A stretch of DNA of 64,000 nucleotides from UBA4132 sp037133675 (GCA_037133675.1 JBAXNR010000006.1:1-64000); one strand, 5' to 3'. Positions 27,069-36,057 are shown, counted from the stretch's first letter. Notes: generated by a model from the sequence alone, not told the origin. Numbers and translations: made by a program.

Positions 27069-27710
27069 ATGAGTCTAAAACTGTATTTATTACGCCACGG
27101 AGAAACTCCGTATAGCCAAGAAGGTGCGTTTTGCGGCACATTGGATGCCGAATTAACCCCTGAAGGTCACGCAATGGCACAAGCATTTGCCGATGCTTAT
27201 AGCGAAATTGATTGGACAGATGTTTATGTAAGTCCTATGAAACGTACTATTGCCACCGCCCAACCTTTGTGTGATGCCATCGGTAAAACCATGCAAATTC
27301 GAGACGGGCTGAAAGAAATCAATTATGGCGAGTGGGAAAGTCAAGACTTAGACCATATCAAACAAAACTACGAACAAGATTATATTCGCTGGATGACTGA
27401 ACCTGCGTGGAATGCACCCACAGGCGGTGAAACGTCGGTACAGATTGCTAACCGTGCGCTTGCTGTGATTGCTGAAATTGAAGCCAAATACAGTAGCGGT
27501 GGCAACATACTGATTGTGTCCCATAAAGCCACTATTCGTATCATTATTTGTAGTTTGTTAGGCATGGATATTGGTCGTTACCGTGATCGCGTCAACGCAC
27601 TAGCGGGTTCGATTAGCGTCATTAAATTTGCTACTTATGGCCCTATGCTGGAAGTATTGGGCGATCGTCATTACCTGCCTCAACAGTTGCGTGACCGTGC
27701 GGGGACTTAA
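27069..27710 (+). CDS. Histidine phosphatase family protein (phosphoglycerate-mutase-like)
   Basis: A 213-residue cytosolic protein with 'YLLRHGETPYS' (catalytic His in RHG), 'VSPMKRTIATAQPL', 'GEWESQDLDHIK' and the second His in 'LIVSHKATIRIIICSLL'. The family covers cofactor-dependent phosphoglycerate mutases, sugar-phosphate phosphatases and alpha-ribazole phosphatase, so the substrate cannot be fixed. The position after pgi suggests a sugar phosphate. ATG 27069 gives the standard N-terminus; the frame extends upstream into pgi. Confidence 0.88.
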   Translation: MSLKLYLLRHGETPYSQEGAFCGTLDAELTPEGHAMAQAFADAYSEIDWTDVYVSPMKRTIATAQPLCDAIGKTMQIRDGLKEINYGEWESQDLDHIKQNYEQDYIRWMTEPAWNAPTGGETSVQIANRALAVIAEIEAKYSSGGNILIVSHKATIRIIICSLLGMDIGRYRDRVNALAGSISVIKFATYGPMLEVLGDRHYLPQQLRDRAGT

Positions 27711-27720
27711 ATGCACTATG

Positions 27721-27765
27721 TTATACACAGTTATGCACAATTTTTGTGGATAACTCTGTGGATAA
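27721..27765. promoter_or_regulatory. Cluster of four DnaA-box-like 9-mers
   Basis: TTATACACA (27721-27729) and TTATGCACA (27731-27739) face one way. TGTGGATAA at 27745-27753 and 27757-27765, the reverse complement of the consensus TTATCCACA, face the other. Four boxes in 45 bp is far more than chance. A related cluster is at 34215-34274. The rest of the 27711-28168 gap holds only the palindrome at 27938-28044. Confidence 0.55.
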
Positions 27766-27937
27766 GTGGTGTATATCGTTGCTTAGTGGCGGTTTTTATT
27801 ACAGTTTTGTTACATTGTCTAAAAATAAGACAACTGTGTCAGTATAGGCATACAGTTATCTTGCCTAATTTATCGACGGTTAGCTATAAGTTCCTAACAA
27901 AAAAATCAGCATGACTATAATGTTCAAGCTAGATCAT

Positions 27938-28044
27938 CGTCATTCCAGCATGGATGCTGGAATCCAGTGCCAAGGATGGCATTACATTGAACAGAACCCT
28001 CGCTCTCCCTGTGACTGGATTCTGGCATCCCTGCCAGAATGACG
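27938..28044. repeat. GTCATTCC...GAATGACG palindromic element
   Basis: Arms of 30 bp at 27938-27967 and 28015-28044 are inverted copies with five differences. Each arm is itself a hairpin (TTCCAGCAT/ATGCTGGAA and TTCTGGCA/TGCCAGAA), and the differences keep each hairpin paired. A partial copy starts the window at 1-20. Similar sequences are dispersed in many bacterial genomes. Confidence 0.8.
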
Positions 28045-28168
28045 TATTTTATATATGCGACTAATTACGATAAACTTACCACAACACCATCGGTAATCGT
28101 ATCGAGTATAAGCGGGAGATTCTCAGAGGTCTTCGAACAGGATGGAATTCTATTTATAAAACGTTTTT

Positions 28169-28867
28169 TTACATCACAACGGTATCAGAGCCATCAATGT
28201 GTTGCGAAGTAATCGCTGCGATGATAGAAGGCATTTTCGATAAATCACCCAATATATGCAGTACAGGTGTGGGTATCTCGCGTACCAACATAGGTGTAGC
28301 AAATACGTCATTAGCCAAGGCTTTCTCTGGCATATATAGCACCTCAATAATATTTAACATCCAATCTTCAGGCGCGTAGCAGGCATTCAACGAGCTACTG
28401 AGTCGTTCAACATATTGCTTAAATTCATCATTCAGTAAAACAACATACAAAGTCAATATCAATTTGTGCGGATACTCTTTCGCTATTTCAATCGGTGCTT
28501 CATTAATATTAGATCTAACAATATGCCTAATTTGTGCCGACGACAATGGCTTACTAGCGATTTGAAACTGTAGCCCTTCGCTATGCGCCACTTTGAGCTG
28601 ATCCATATACTCCTCAGCAAAGGCGGTGACGATGTAAACGACTAGACTGTTATCGATGGTTTTTAACCGCCGCAAAGTCTCAACGCCATCCATATCTGGC
28701 ATACGCAGATCGAGAAAAATTAAATCGGGACGCTGCTCTTTTACCATCTCAATGCCTTTTGCGCCACCAGTAGCTTGGCGCACTTCATAACCCGCATCTT
28801 CAAGTATTAGACTGAACGCGCCGCGTACTGCGGGGTCATCATCAATTATCAATATAGTGTGTACCAT
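28169..28867 (-). CDS. Response regulator with a C-terminal KaiB-like domain
   Basis: 232 residues. The receiver domain (2-120) has the acidic pair D9/D10, phospho-acceptor D53 ('LIFLDLRMPDMDG'), T81 and K106. Residues about 134-225 do not resemble a DNA-binding output. They match KaiB: 'HKLILTLYVV', 'LNIIEVLYMPEKA', then 'FATPMLVREIPTPVLHILGDLS', which parallels KaiB's 'ATPTLxKxLPPPVRxIIGDLS'. KaiB is the fold-switching cyanobacterial clock protein, and related domains serve as kinase-binding modules (SasA). The gene starts 16 bp after the giant sensor kinase, so it is probably its phosphorylation target, with output by protein-protein contact. No kaiC is in the window. Confidence 0.85.
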   Translation of the reverse strand: MVHTILIIDDDPAVRGAFSLILEDAGYEVRQATGGAKGIEMVKEQRPDLIFLDLRMPDMDGVETLRRLKTIDNSLVVYIVTAFAEEYMDQLKVAHSEGLQFQIASKPLSSAQIRHIVRSNINEAPIEIAKEYPHKLILTLYVVLLNDEFKQYVERLSSSLNACYAPEDWMLNIIEVLYMPEKALANDVFATPMLVREIPTPVLHILGDLSKMPSIIAAITSQHIDGSDTVVM

Positions 28868-28883
28868 AATTTTAAGCTCAGTG

Positions 28884-31800
28884 TTAATCGATTATTCTGA
28901 ATTGTAACGTCATACAGCAGCCACAACCAGATTTATTATAGGCGGTAATACTACCTCCCGCTTCTTCGATAAGGCGGTGTGATACCGATAAACCTAAACC
29001 TGTGCCTTTACCAGGTGGTTTAGTGGTAAAAAATGGGTCGAAAATACGCGTCAATACCGCTTCTGGAATACCAGAACCATTGTCGCAAATCGATAATTTC
29101 AAAAATTCCCCATTGACCACGGCGGTAATATCAATGCGCGGCTCAGGCGTTTCATTCAGAGCATCGCGGGCATTCAGCAATAAATTAATTAATACTTGTT
29201 GCAAACTATCTGTACTGAAGAGTATGGCGGGCAAGTGTTCAGCAACATCAAGCTGTATTCGTATATTGGTTTTTTTAAGTTCACCTTCCAATAACAACAA
29301 GGTTTGGTCAATGGTTTTGCTAATATGGCAAGACTCAGTAGGATTCGATTTAGTACGCACATAAATCAGCATATTGCGGACAATATTTTTAATGCGTTCA
29401 ATTTCATGCAGAGCTTGCCCTAATACCTTGGCTATTTTGACATCGGTGGTTTTTTCTTGGGCAAATTCCACATAATTCATCACGCCCATCAGCGGATTAT
29501 TAATTTCATGCGCCACGCCACCGACCAGAGTACCTAATGCAGATAATTTTTCCATCTGCATCATGTGTTCTCGACTTTCTTGCAACTGCTGATAGGCGAG
29601 GCGGGTTTCTTCCAATAAACGTGCATTTTCCAAAGAAATAGCAGCATGAGAAGTCAATAATTCGGTCATGCCCGTTTTTTCAGGAGTAAAAATACCGACC
29701 GATAGGCGATTTTCTAAATATAACACGCCAATTAACTGCCCTTGCTTAACCACAGGTAGGCATAACACAGAGCGTAAACCCATAGTTTGTACGTCGGGTA
29801 GTTGCTGAAAATCACCCTCGGTACAAGCATCACGCAACACCAGTTTTTCCTGAGTACGAAACACATAATTAACAATAGACGAGCAAATATCCGTCGCTTG
29901 GTTCATGTTGTAATGGCGTGGTTTTAAAATTGGTTGTTTGCCGATGTGATTTTCTACGGCGACTAGCAGCTCATTCTGTTCTTTAATCAATAAATAACCG
30001 TGTTGCGCTCCTGAGCATTCCAATACCACTGTCATGATTTTTTGTAATAACTTCTCTAAATTGGTCTCTGCCGACAAAGCCAGCGTGGATTTCATCAAAT
30101 AATTAACATCGAGATTGGGTAAAGTCGATAACCCTTGGTTTTCATCAATCGTACTGAGTTGACTAGCGCGGTTACTGGTGGTGCTGTCATGATGGTAACG
30201 CTCATACAGACCAGCAATCTTGGCATCGGCATGACATAGTGTGTATAAACGCCACGCTTCAGCATAATACATTGCAGGTTTGCCTAACTTGGATTCAGTC
30301 AGTAAATCGCCAAGACATTCGTAGAGATGCCCCGTCAGTAGTGTGTAACCTTGCTCTTGCGCCTGTGTAATCGCAGAAAAATAACAACTTATCTTTATCG
30401 CGTGGTGTGTTGAGTTATCTTTATAATAATCAATTTCTGCGTAAATCAAGCTCAAATAGGGGGTTAATAACACACCCAAACTTGCCCATTGTTCAATTTT
30501 TTTTAACAGCGGGATAATGTCCGCTTCACACTGCTGCCACTGTCCGCGTGGCGTAATGCGTAGCTGATTTAAAATGCGAAACACAAACCACAGCCGTTTC
30601 AGTACATTATCCGTTAAACCATGTAAATAATTTTCTACCGCTTTCAGCGATACTGCCGCCGCATGGTATTCAGCGCGGTAATACTGACTAATGGCAAGTA
30701 ACACAAAATAACTACCCGATGCCGCGACATAATTGTTTTCCGTCCAACGGGCAAGTGTTTCATCCATTGCCACAGGTACATAATCGGCTTTCATCGGCGC
30801 AACCCAACCCGCTAACACTGCTTCGGCTAAACCCACCGAAAAAAATAATTGGTTTTTGCGCGAAAACTGCAAACATTCATTAGCAACTTCTTCAATGTGC
30901 TGTAAATCTTTACCCTGCACTTGTAAATTCCACATCTTAGGACCATAAGACAAGCCCGCGTTATATAAATCACCACAGTTTTTGCCGCATTGTATGGCTT
31001 TCAAACAGTAAGCCACAATGTCAGCAGGGTGGCTACGCGAGTGCATATTGCACCAGACGATACCATTCATACCGCGTGTTGCCCCGAAGGTATTGGGATA
31101 CTTGGCGCATAAATGGTGGGCTAAATCTTCATAACGAAACGCCAGTTCAAACTGTTCTTGCTCGCCTAGGTTCAGCCCCATAATGGAAAACGAATAAATC
31201 ACCGATTCATCCATACCCCCTGCTAAACACAGTTGCGTAGATTGTGCCGCTGACAAATACAATTGCGGTACTAAGCCACACATATATAAATCAGGAATTA
31301 ATTCACTGTAAAACGCCAATTCTATTTTACTTTTACGTTCGTTAGTAAATGGCATGGTTAATATGGTTTTCCACACATCACCTTGCGCAGCAATCTCTGC
31401 CATTAAAAGCTGCATTCGTTGCTGTGCTTGTTCGGCATCCTCTGGAATGGCTTTATCAAAATACGCCAAACCACGATTAGCGGTAATAATCGCCTGATTG
31501 AAATTACCAAACGACGATAATGAGGTGGTTTGTTCAGCTAAGGCTTCGGCTTTATCAAAATCACTGATAGCGTGGTCGATGAGTGTATTAAGCAGGGTTT
31601 CTGACTCCTCATAACGCTCACACATTAAATTGGTTTTTGCCAGTCGTTGATAAATGCGAAACGTCAGTTGATAGGCAGACTCCCAACAATCTTTGGACAA
31701 ATAATCATGGGCATTGCGAAAAAATTCATTCGCCGCATGACTCGCTAAGGCATCTAAGGCTTTGTTGCCTGCGTGAAAATTAATCGTTACCAGACGGTAG

Positions 31801-34097
31801 CGCGTGGCATCATCCAACTTCTCAGGATGCCCTTTGTTAAGATGGGCTGCGATGGTAAATAAATTTTCTTGTGCTTCTAAAATCCCCCCTAACCCCCCTT
31901 TTTCAAAGGGGGGGATGTTAGCTTCTCCATTTAAAAAAGGAGAGGTATCAACTTCCCCCTCTGAAAAAGGGGGACTGAGGGGGATTTTTATAGCATCAAA
32001 TAACCGATTACCAATACGCCAATGAATCGCCAGCCGCTCTTGCTCATCGATTTGTCGCAACACTGCCTCCTGCACGCGATCATGAACAAACTGCAAATCG
32101 GCTTTATTTTCCAACAACATTCCTAAACTCAACACCTGTTTTAGACTATCAAACAACTGCTCCACGCCTATGTTCAACACCAAACTGACTTCATTCGCGG
32201 TAAAACGATTGCCCATGCAGGCGCAATAATTGAGAATATGCAAGGTTCTGGGCGATAATTTACGCACTTTAGAACTAAATAATTCCACTACGGTAGTCGG
32301 CATTTGGGCGTTACGAATTTTTGCCATATCCCAATACCAATGTTGCTCACTGTCGGTATGAAGTAAATCTTCGTTATACAACCACGCTAAACTTTCACTG
32401 ACAAACAGTGGATTTCCTTCGGTCAAATGGGTAATAAATTGCGCTAGATTAAGAGTTGATTCCAATGATGAATCCAAAATGTAGGCGACCATTTCATGAC
32501 AGTCACCTTCATCCAAAGCCTCCAAACGAATCGCTTGTAACGCGCCATGATGATCTTGAATGGTGCGTATCAATTTGGTCAGAGGATGGGCAGCATCGAC
32601 TTCATTATGGCGATAAGCACCAATAAAAAATAAGTAAGAATGTTCTTGTGGATTGAGAAAACAGTTTTGTAAAAAATCAAAGGTCGCGCTATCACACCAT
32701 TGTAAATCATCAATAAACAATACTAATGGATGTTCGGCGTTGGCAAGACAAGATAGAAAACGACCGAATAAATTATTAAAACGATTTCGTGCTTCAACAG
32801 GTGGCAAATGGGCAATTTCAGGTTGTTTTCCAATGATAAATTCCAGCTCATGAACAACATCGGTAATCACTCTGCCGTCATTACCCACCACGGCGAGAAT
32901 TTTGTGTTGCCAGTTTGCAACTTGGGCATCACTTTCGGTGAGAAACGTGCGCATTAAATTACGCAAGGCTTGAATCAAAGAACTATAGGGAATATTTTTT
33001 TGATATTGATCAAATTTACCCGACGTAAAATAACCGCGATTGCGCACTAACGGTTTTTGTAACTCTTGAATTAACCGTGTTTTGCCAATACCAGACAACC
33101 CTGAAATAAACACCGAGCGAAATTCACCCGACATCACTGCATCATATTCACGCTGAATTAACTCTGCTTCACCATAACGCCCAACCATTTTGGAGATAAA
33201 AATCATCCGCTTGGTTTTGTCTCGTAAACCAACGGGGAACTTACTCACTGTCCCTGTGGCTGCATAATCATCACGGCAACGTAATAAATCGGCTAACAAT
33301 CCCGCCGCGCTTTGATAGCGTTTTTCAGGCTGCTTTAATATCAGCTTAACGATAATATCGCTCAGTTGTTCAGGAATACGAGGATTTATTTCATGCACTT
33401 TCGGTGCTTCTTCTGCCAAATGTGAATGAATCAATTCCAGTGGGTCGGTGGAAAAAAACGGTAATTGTCGCGTAAGTAATTCATAAAATACAATGCCCAA
33501 AGAATACAAATCAGTGGAAAAATCCACTCGATAATTGATACGCCCTGTTTGTTCAGGTGAGGTATACGCCAGCGTCCCACGGACAAATTCTGGGTCATAA
33601 ATAAAATGGCTGACATCACGAATATCCAACGGTGTGATAAAATCAGTCAAGCATAAAATCAGTGTGCCAGACTGCACCAAAATATTGTGCGGTTTAATTC
33701 CACCGTGGGTAATTCCCGCTTCATGTACCGCCTGTAAAATATCCGTCAGTGTGCAAGCAATCGTAAAAAAATCCTTTAATGATACCGTCTGTTGTTGCGC
33801 CGCCCAGACATTCAACGACTGCCCTTGAAACCAAGGCTGAACAATAAATTGCATTTCACCACTGATTTCCAATGCCAGCGGCGTACAAGCACGCGGATCA
33901 TGTAGCACTTTTAGTCGTTCAATTTTTTGGCGTAAATGCTGTGATTGATCGTCCCAACCCGACAGAAATTTAAGTAATTTCAATACCAAAGGCGTGTTAG
34001 GCTGTTTTTTTGCGTAGCCTTTATAAACCAGTGACTGTAAACTTTCACCAAGTTTTTCGCTAAGCCTATGGGATTGTAGCTTTGGTAACTCTGACAT
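28884..34097 (-). CDS. Giant hybrid sensor: Ser/Thr kinase-like, AAA ATPase, GAF, histidine kinase
   Basis: 1737 residues. Domains in order: Ser/Thr protein kinase-like (about 10-290); AAA/NTPase with P-loop 'GLSGIGKTRLIQEL' near 335 and Walker B 'LVLFIDDLQW'; a long helical TPR-like region (about 760-1330); GAF (about 1335-1490); HisKA with 'GGVAHEINNPL' near 1529; HATPase with 'LINLLLNARDAL', 'DNGSGIP' and 'GKGTGLGLSVS' to the C-terminus. Such architectures are known from cyanobacteria and Beggiatoa relatives. The first kinase domain is unusual: the HRD loop reads HGGIKPHN and DFG reads DFI, so it may not phosphorylate. Residues about 703-739 are encoded by a palindromic repeat. The KaiB-fused response regulator follows. 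Confidence 0.92.
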   Translation of the reverse strand: MSELPKLQSHRLSEKLGESLQSLVYKGYAKKQPNTPLVLKLLKFLSGWDDQSQHLRQKIERLKVLHDPRACTPLALEISGEMQFIVQPWFQGQSLNVWAAQQQTVSLKDFFTIACTLTDILQAVHEAGITHGGIKPHNILVQSGTLILCLTDFITPLDIRDVSHFIYDPEFVRGTLAYTSPEQTGRINYRVDFSTDLYSLGIVFYELLTRQLPFFSTDPLELIHSHLAEEAPKVHEINPRIPEQLSDIIVKLILKQPEKRYQSAAGLLADLLRCRDDYAATGTVSKFPVGLRDKTKRMIFISKMVGRYGEAELIQREYDAVMSGEFRSVFISGLSGIGKTRLIQELQKPLVRNRGYFTSGKFDQYQKNIPYSSLIQALRNLMRTFLTESDAQVANWQHKILAVVGNDGRVITDVVHELEFIIGKQPEIAHLPPVEARNRFNNLFGRFLSCLANAEHPLVLFIDDLQWCDSATFDFLQNCFLNPQEHSYLFFIGAYRHNEVDAAHPLTKLIRTIQDHHGALQAIRLEALDEGDCHEMVAYILDSSLESTLNLAQFITHLTEGNPLFVSESLAWLYNEDLLHTDSEQHWYWDMAKIRNAQMPTTVVELFSSKVRKLSPRTLHILNYCACMGNRFTANEVSLVLNIGVEQLFDSLKQVLSLGMLLENKADLQFVHDRVQEAVLRQIDEQERLAIHWRIGNRLFDAIKIPLSPPFSEGEVDTSPFLNGEANIPPFEKGGLGGILEAQENLFTIAAHLNKGHPEKLDDATRYRLVTINFHAGNKALDALASHAANEFFRNAHDYLSKDCWESAYQLTFRIYQRLAKTNLMCERYEESETLLNTLIDHAISDFDKAEALAEQTTSLSSFGNFNQAIITANRGLAYFDKAIPEDAEQAQQRMQLLMAEIAAQGDVWKTILTMPFTNERKSKIELAFYSELIPDLYMCGLVPQLYLSAAQSTQLCLAGGMDESVIYSFSIMGLNLGEQEQFELAFRYEDLAHHLCAKYPNTFGATRGMNGIVWCNMHSRSHPADIVAYCLKAIQCGKNCGDLYNAGLSYGPKMWNLQVQGKDLQHIEEVANECLQFSRKNQLFFSVGLAEAVLAGWVAPMKADYVPVAMDETLARWTENNYVAASGSYFVLLAISQYYRAEYHAAAVSLKAVENYLHGLTDNVLKRLWFVFRILNQLRITPRGQWQQCEADIIPLLKKIEQWASLGVLLTPYLSLIYAEIDYYKDNSTHHAIKISCYFSAITQAQEQGYTLLTGHLYECLGDLLTESKLGKPAMYYAEAWRLYTLCHADAKIAGLYERYHHDSTTSNRASQLSTIDENQGLSTLPNLDVNYLMKSTLALSAETNLEKLLQKIMTVVLECSGAQHGYLLIKEQNELLVAVENHIGKQPILKPRHYNMNQATDICSSIVNYVFRTQEKLVLRDACTEGDFQQLPDVQTMGLRSVLCLPVVKQGQLIGVLYLENRLSVGIFTPEKTGMTELLTSHAAISLENARLLEETRLAYQQLQESREHMMQMEKLSALGTLVGGVAHEINNPLMGVMNYVEFAQEKTTDVKIAKVLGQALHEIERIKNIVRNMLIYVRTKSNPTESCHISKTIDQTLLLLEGELKKTNIRIQLDVAEHLPAILFSTDSLQQVLINLLLNARDALNETPEPRIDITAVVNGEFLKLSICDNGSGIPEAVLTRIFDPFFTTKPPGKGTGLGLSVSHRLIEEAGGSITAYNKSGCGCCMTLQFRIID
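31879..31990. repeat. Palindromic repeat translated in frame inside the sensor kinase gene
   Basis: AAAATCCCCCCTAACCCCCC at the left is mirrored by GGGGGACTGAGGGGGATTTT at the right, with two inner arms. It translates in frame as a low-complexity segment ('SPPFSEGEVDTSPF', then 'PPFEKGGLGG') between the AAA and TPR-like parts. Repeats of this CCCCCTAACCCCC type are usually intergenic. Here the element has been accommodated as a linker of about 37 residues. Confidence 0.8.
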
Positions 34098-34146
34098 AAA
34101 CTAACGCCTCTTGGTGAAAATTGCTTGAAACCCGTGCTTATAGAAT

Positions 34147-34176
34147 ACTGGAGTCCAATAGTTTTAGCTATTGGTG
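34147..34176. repeat. Half copy of the TGGAGTCCAATAG palindrome
   Basis: CTGGAGTCCAATAG-TTTTAG-CTATTGG repeats the left arm of the composite palindrome at 1487-1512, with one base changed in the loop. The second arm and the MITE-like ends are missing. Confidence 0.6.
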
Positions 34177-34214
34177 GGGTAACACAACTAACGCTATTTT
34201 ATGCCTGTACAAAG

Positions 34215-34274
34215 TTATACATAGTTTTTGTGGGTAAAACTCTGTGGATAAGCTGTTTTACTTTCTGTGTATAA
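34215..34274. promoter_or_regulatory. Second cluster of DnaA-box-like 9-mers
   Basis: TTATACATA (34215-34223), TGTGGGTAA (34229-34237), TGTGGATAA (34243-34251) and TGTGTATAA (34266-34274) lie in 60 bp between the sensor kinase and glnS. TTTTTGTGG.TAA..CTCTGTGGATAAG is shared with the cluster at 27721, so the two may be diverged copies of one element. Confidence 0.5.
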
Positions 34275-34392
34275 CATAGCGAAAAATCATTTACTGTGGC
34301 TTTAGCGAATCATTTTTTAAAACCATGAGCGTGCAGAGTATAATCTCAAGCATTTGTTTAGCTGTTTTTTACTCACATTCACTACATACCTT

Positions 34393-36057
34393 ATGTCTAC
34401 CAACGAACCTAGCTTGCCCACCAATTTTATCCGCCAAATCATCGCTAATGATTTAAAAATCAATAAACACAACGGCAAAGTTGCCACCCGTTTTCCACCT
34501 GAACCCAATGGTTATCTACATATCGGTCATGCGAAATCGATTTGTTTAAATTTCGGGTCGGCTATCGAAAACAACGGTACTTGTAATCTGCGTTTTGACG
34601 ATACCAATCCCGAAAAAGAAAGCATTGAATACATGGAATCCATTGAACGCGATGTACAGTGGTTGGGGTTTCAATGGGCAGGTTTACATCATGCCTCTGA
34701 TTATTTTGAACAACTGTATCAATACGCAGTGCAGTTGATTGAAAAAGACTTTGCTTATATTGATAGTTTATCAGCCGAAGAAATTCGCGCTTATCGTGGC
34801 ACGTTGACCGAAGCAGGCAAAGAAAGCCCAGACCGTAGCCGTTCTATCGCTGACAATTTGGATTTATTTGCGCGTATGCGTGCAGGAGAATTTCCCGATG
34901 GTCAATATGTATTACGCGCCAAAATCGACATGGCATCACCCAATATTAATATGCGTGATCCCGCGCTATATCGTATCCGCCGTGTGCATCATCACCGCAC
35001 AGGCGATGCGTGGTGTATTTATCCGATGTACGATTACACGCACTGTATTTCTGACGCGATTGAAGGCATTACCCATTCTTTATGTACGCTGGAATTTGAA
35101 GATCATCGCCCGTTATATGACTGGGTATTGGATGAATTAAAAACTCCTTGTCATCCCCAACAAATTGAATTTGCCCGTTTGCAATTGGAATACACCATCG
35201 TCAGCAAACGCAAACTCAATCAGTTAGTGATGGAAAATCACGTCAATGGCTGGGATGATCCCCGTATGCCCACCATTGCAGGGCTACGCCGTGCAGGGTT
35301 TACCCCCAAAGCCATCCGTGATTTTTGTGAGCGCATCGGCGTGACTAAACAAAACTCGTGGATAGAAATGGGCGTGTTGGAATACTGCATACGCGAAGAT
35401 TTAAACGAAAACGCGTTGCGAGCAATGGCAGTGTTACAACCGTTACGCGTGGTGATTACCAATTATCCCGATGAGCAAGTGGAAAACTTAGAAGTCAGCA
35501 ATCACCCACAACGCCATGAACTCGGCAAACGCATCGTACCGTTTTCTAAAGTCATTCTGATTGAACAAGATGATTTTGCCGAAATCCCACCACCAAAATA
35601 TAAACGCCTAATTGAAGGTGGCGAAGTCCGCTTGCGTGGCAGTTATGTAATTCGCTGTGATGAAGTTATTAAAGATACAGACGGCAAGATTATTGAATTG
35701 CGTTGTAGTTATGACACGGAAACACTGGGCAAAAATCCCGAAGGTCGCAAAGTCAAAGGCGTGATTCATTGGGTCTCAGAAGCACATTCTCATCCTGCTG
35801 AAATCCGTTTATACAGCCGTTTATTTACCGTGCCACAACCTGACAATGAAGAAAACTTTTTAGATGTAATTAATCGCGATTCGTTGGAAGTGTTGAGTGA
35901 TTGCCGCGTTGAAGCCAGTTTAGCGGATGCTACTGCCGATAATCGCTACCAGTTTGAACGCACAGGCTATTTTTGTTTGGATGCTGTTGATAGTGCTGAG
36001 GGTAAGTTGGTGTTTAATCGTACTGTGACATTGAGAGACGGATGGGTTAAGGATTAA
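34393..36057 (+). CDS. glnS: Glutaminyl-tRNA synthetase
   Basis: Charges tRNA-Gln with glutamine; a class I synthetase. The HIGH motif is in 'FPPEPNGYLHIGHAKSI' and the KMSKS equivalent is 'VSKRKLNQL'. The 554 residues include the C-terminal anticodon-binding beta barrels ('LRGSYVIRCDEVI', 'EAHSHPAEIRLYSRLF'). ATG 34393 (MSTNEPSLPTNF) is preferred to the frame's earlier ATG at 34354, whose extra residues do not look like the family. Confidence 0.97.
   Translation: MSTNEPSLPTNFIRQIIANDLKINKHNGKVATRFPPEPNGYLHIGHAKSICLNFGSAIENNGTCNLRFDDTNPEKESIEYMESIERDVQWLGFQWAGLHHASDYFEQLYQYAVQLIEKDFAYIDSLSAEEIRAYRGTLTEAGKESPDRSRSIADNLDLFARMRAGEFPDGQYVLRAKIDMASPNINMRDPALYRIRRVHHHRTGDAWCIYPMYDYTHCISDAIEGITHSLCTLEFEDHRPLYDWVLDELKTPCHPQQIEFARLQLEYTIVSKRKLNQLVMENHVNGWDDPRMPTIAGLRRAGFTPKAIRDFCERIGVTKQNSWIEMGVLEYCIREDLNENALRAMAVLQPLRVVITNYPDEQVENLEVSNHPQRHELGKRIVPFSKVILIEQDDFAEIPPPKYKRLIEGGEVRLRGSYVIRCDEVIKDTDGKIIELRCSYDTETLGKNPEGRKVKGVIHWVSEAHSHPAEIRLYSRLFTVPQPDNEENFLDVINRDSLEVLSDCRVEASLADATADNRYQFERTGYFCLDAVDSAEGKLVFNRTVTLRDGWVKD

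Noticed and set aside
27721..27765. Chromosomal replication origin
   Set aside because: The boxes are good, but there is no AT-rich unwinding element of the usual kind and no dnaA, dnaN, gidA or rpmH beside it. Reported only as a DnaA-box cluster.
27711..27914. Open frame of 67 codons after the histidine phosphatase
   Set aside because: Its first 20 codons are the DnaA-box-like cluster, the composition is not protein-like, and there is no Shine-Dalgarno independent of the previous gene. Treated as non-coding.
31879..31990. Frameshift or pseudogene break in the sensor kinase at the palindrome
   Set aside because: The frame stays open through the repeat and the domains on both sides are in the same frame.
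32653..32853. Short plus-strand frame opposite the sensor kinase
   Set aside because: A shadow frame of the long minus-strand gene. The other short frames opposite recG, hsdM, copA and accC are rejected for the same reason.
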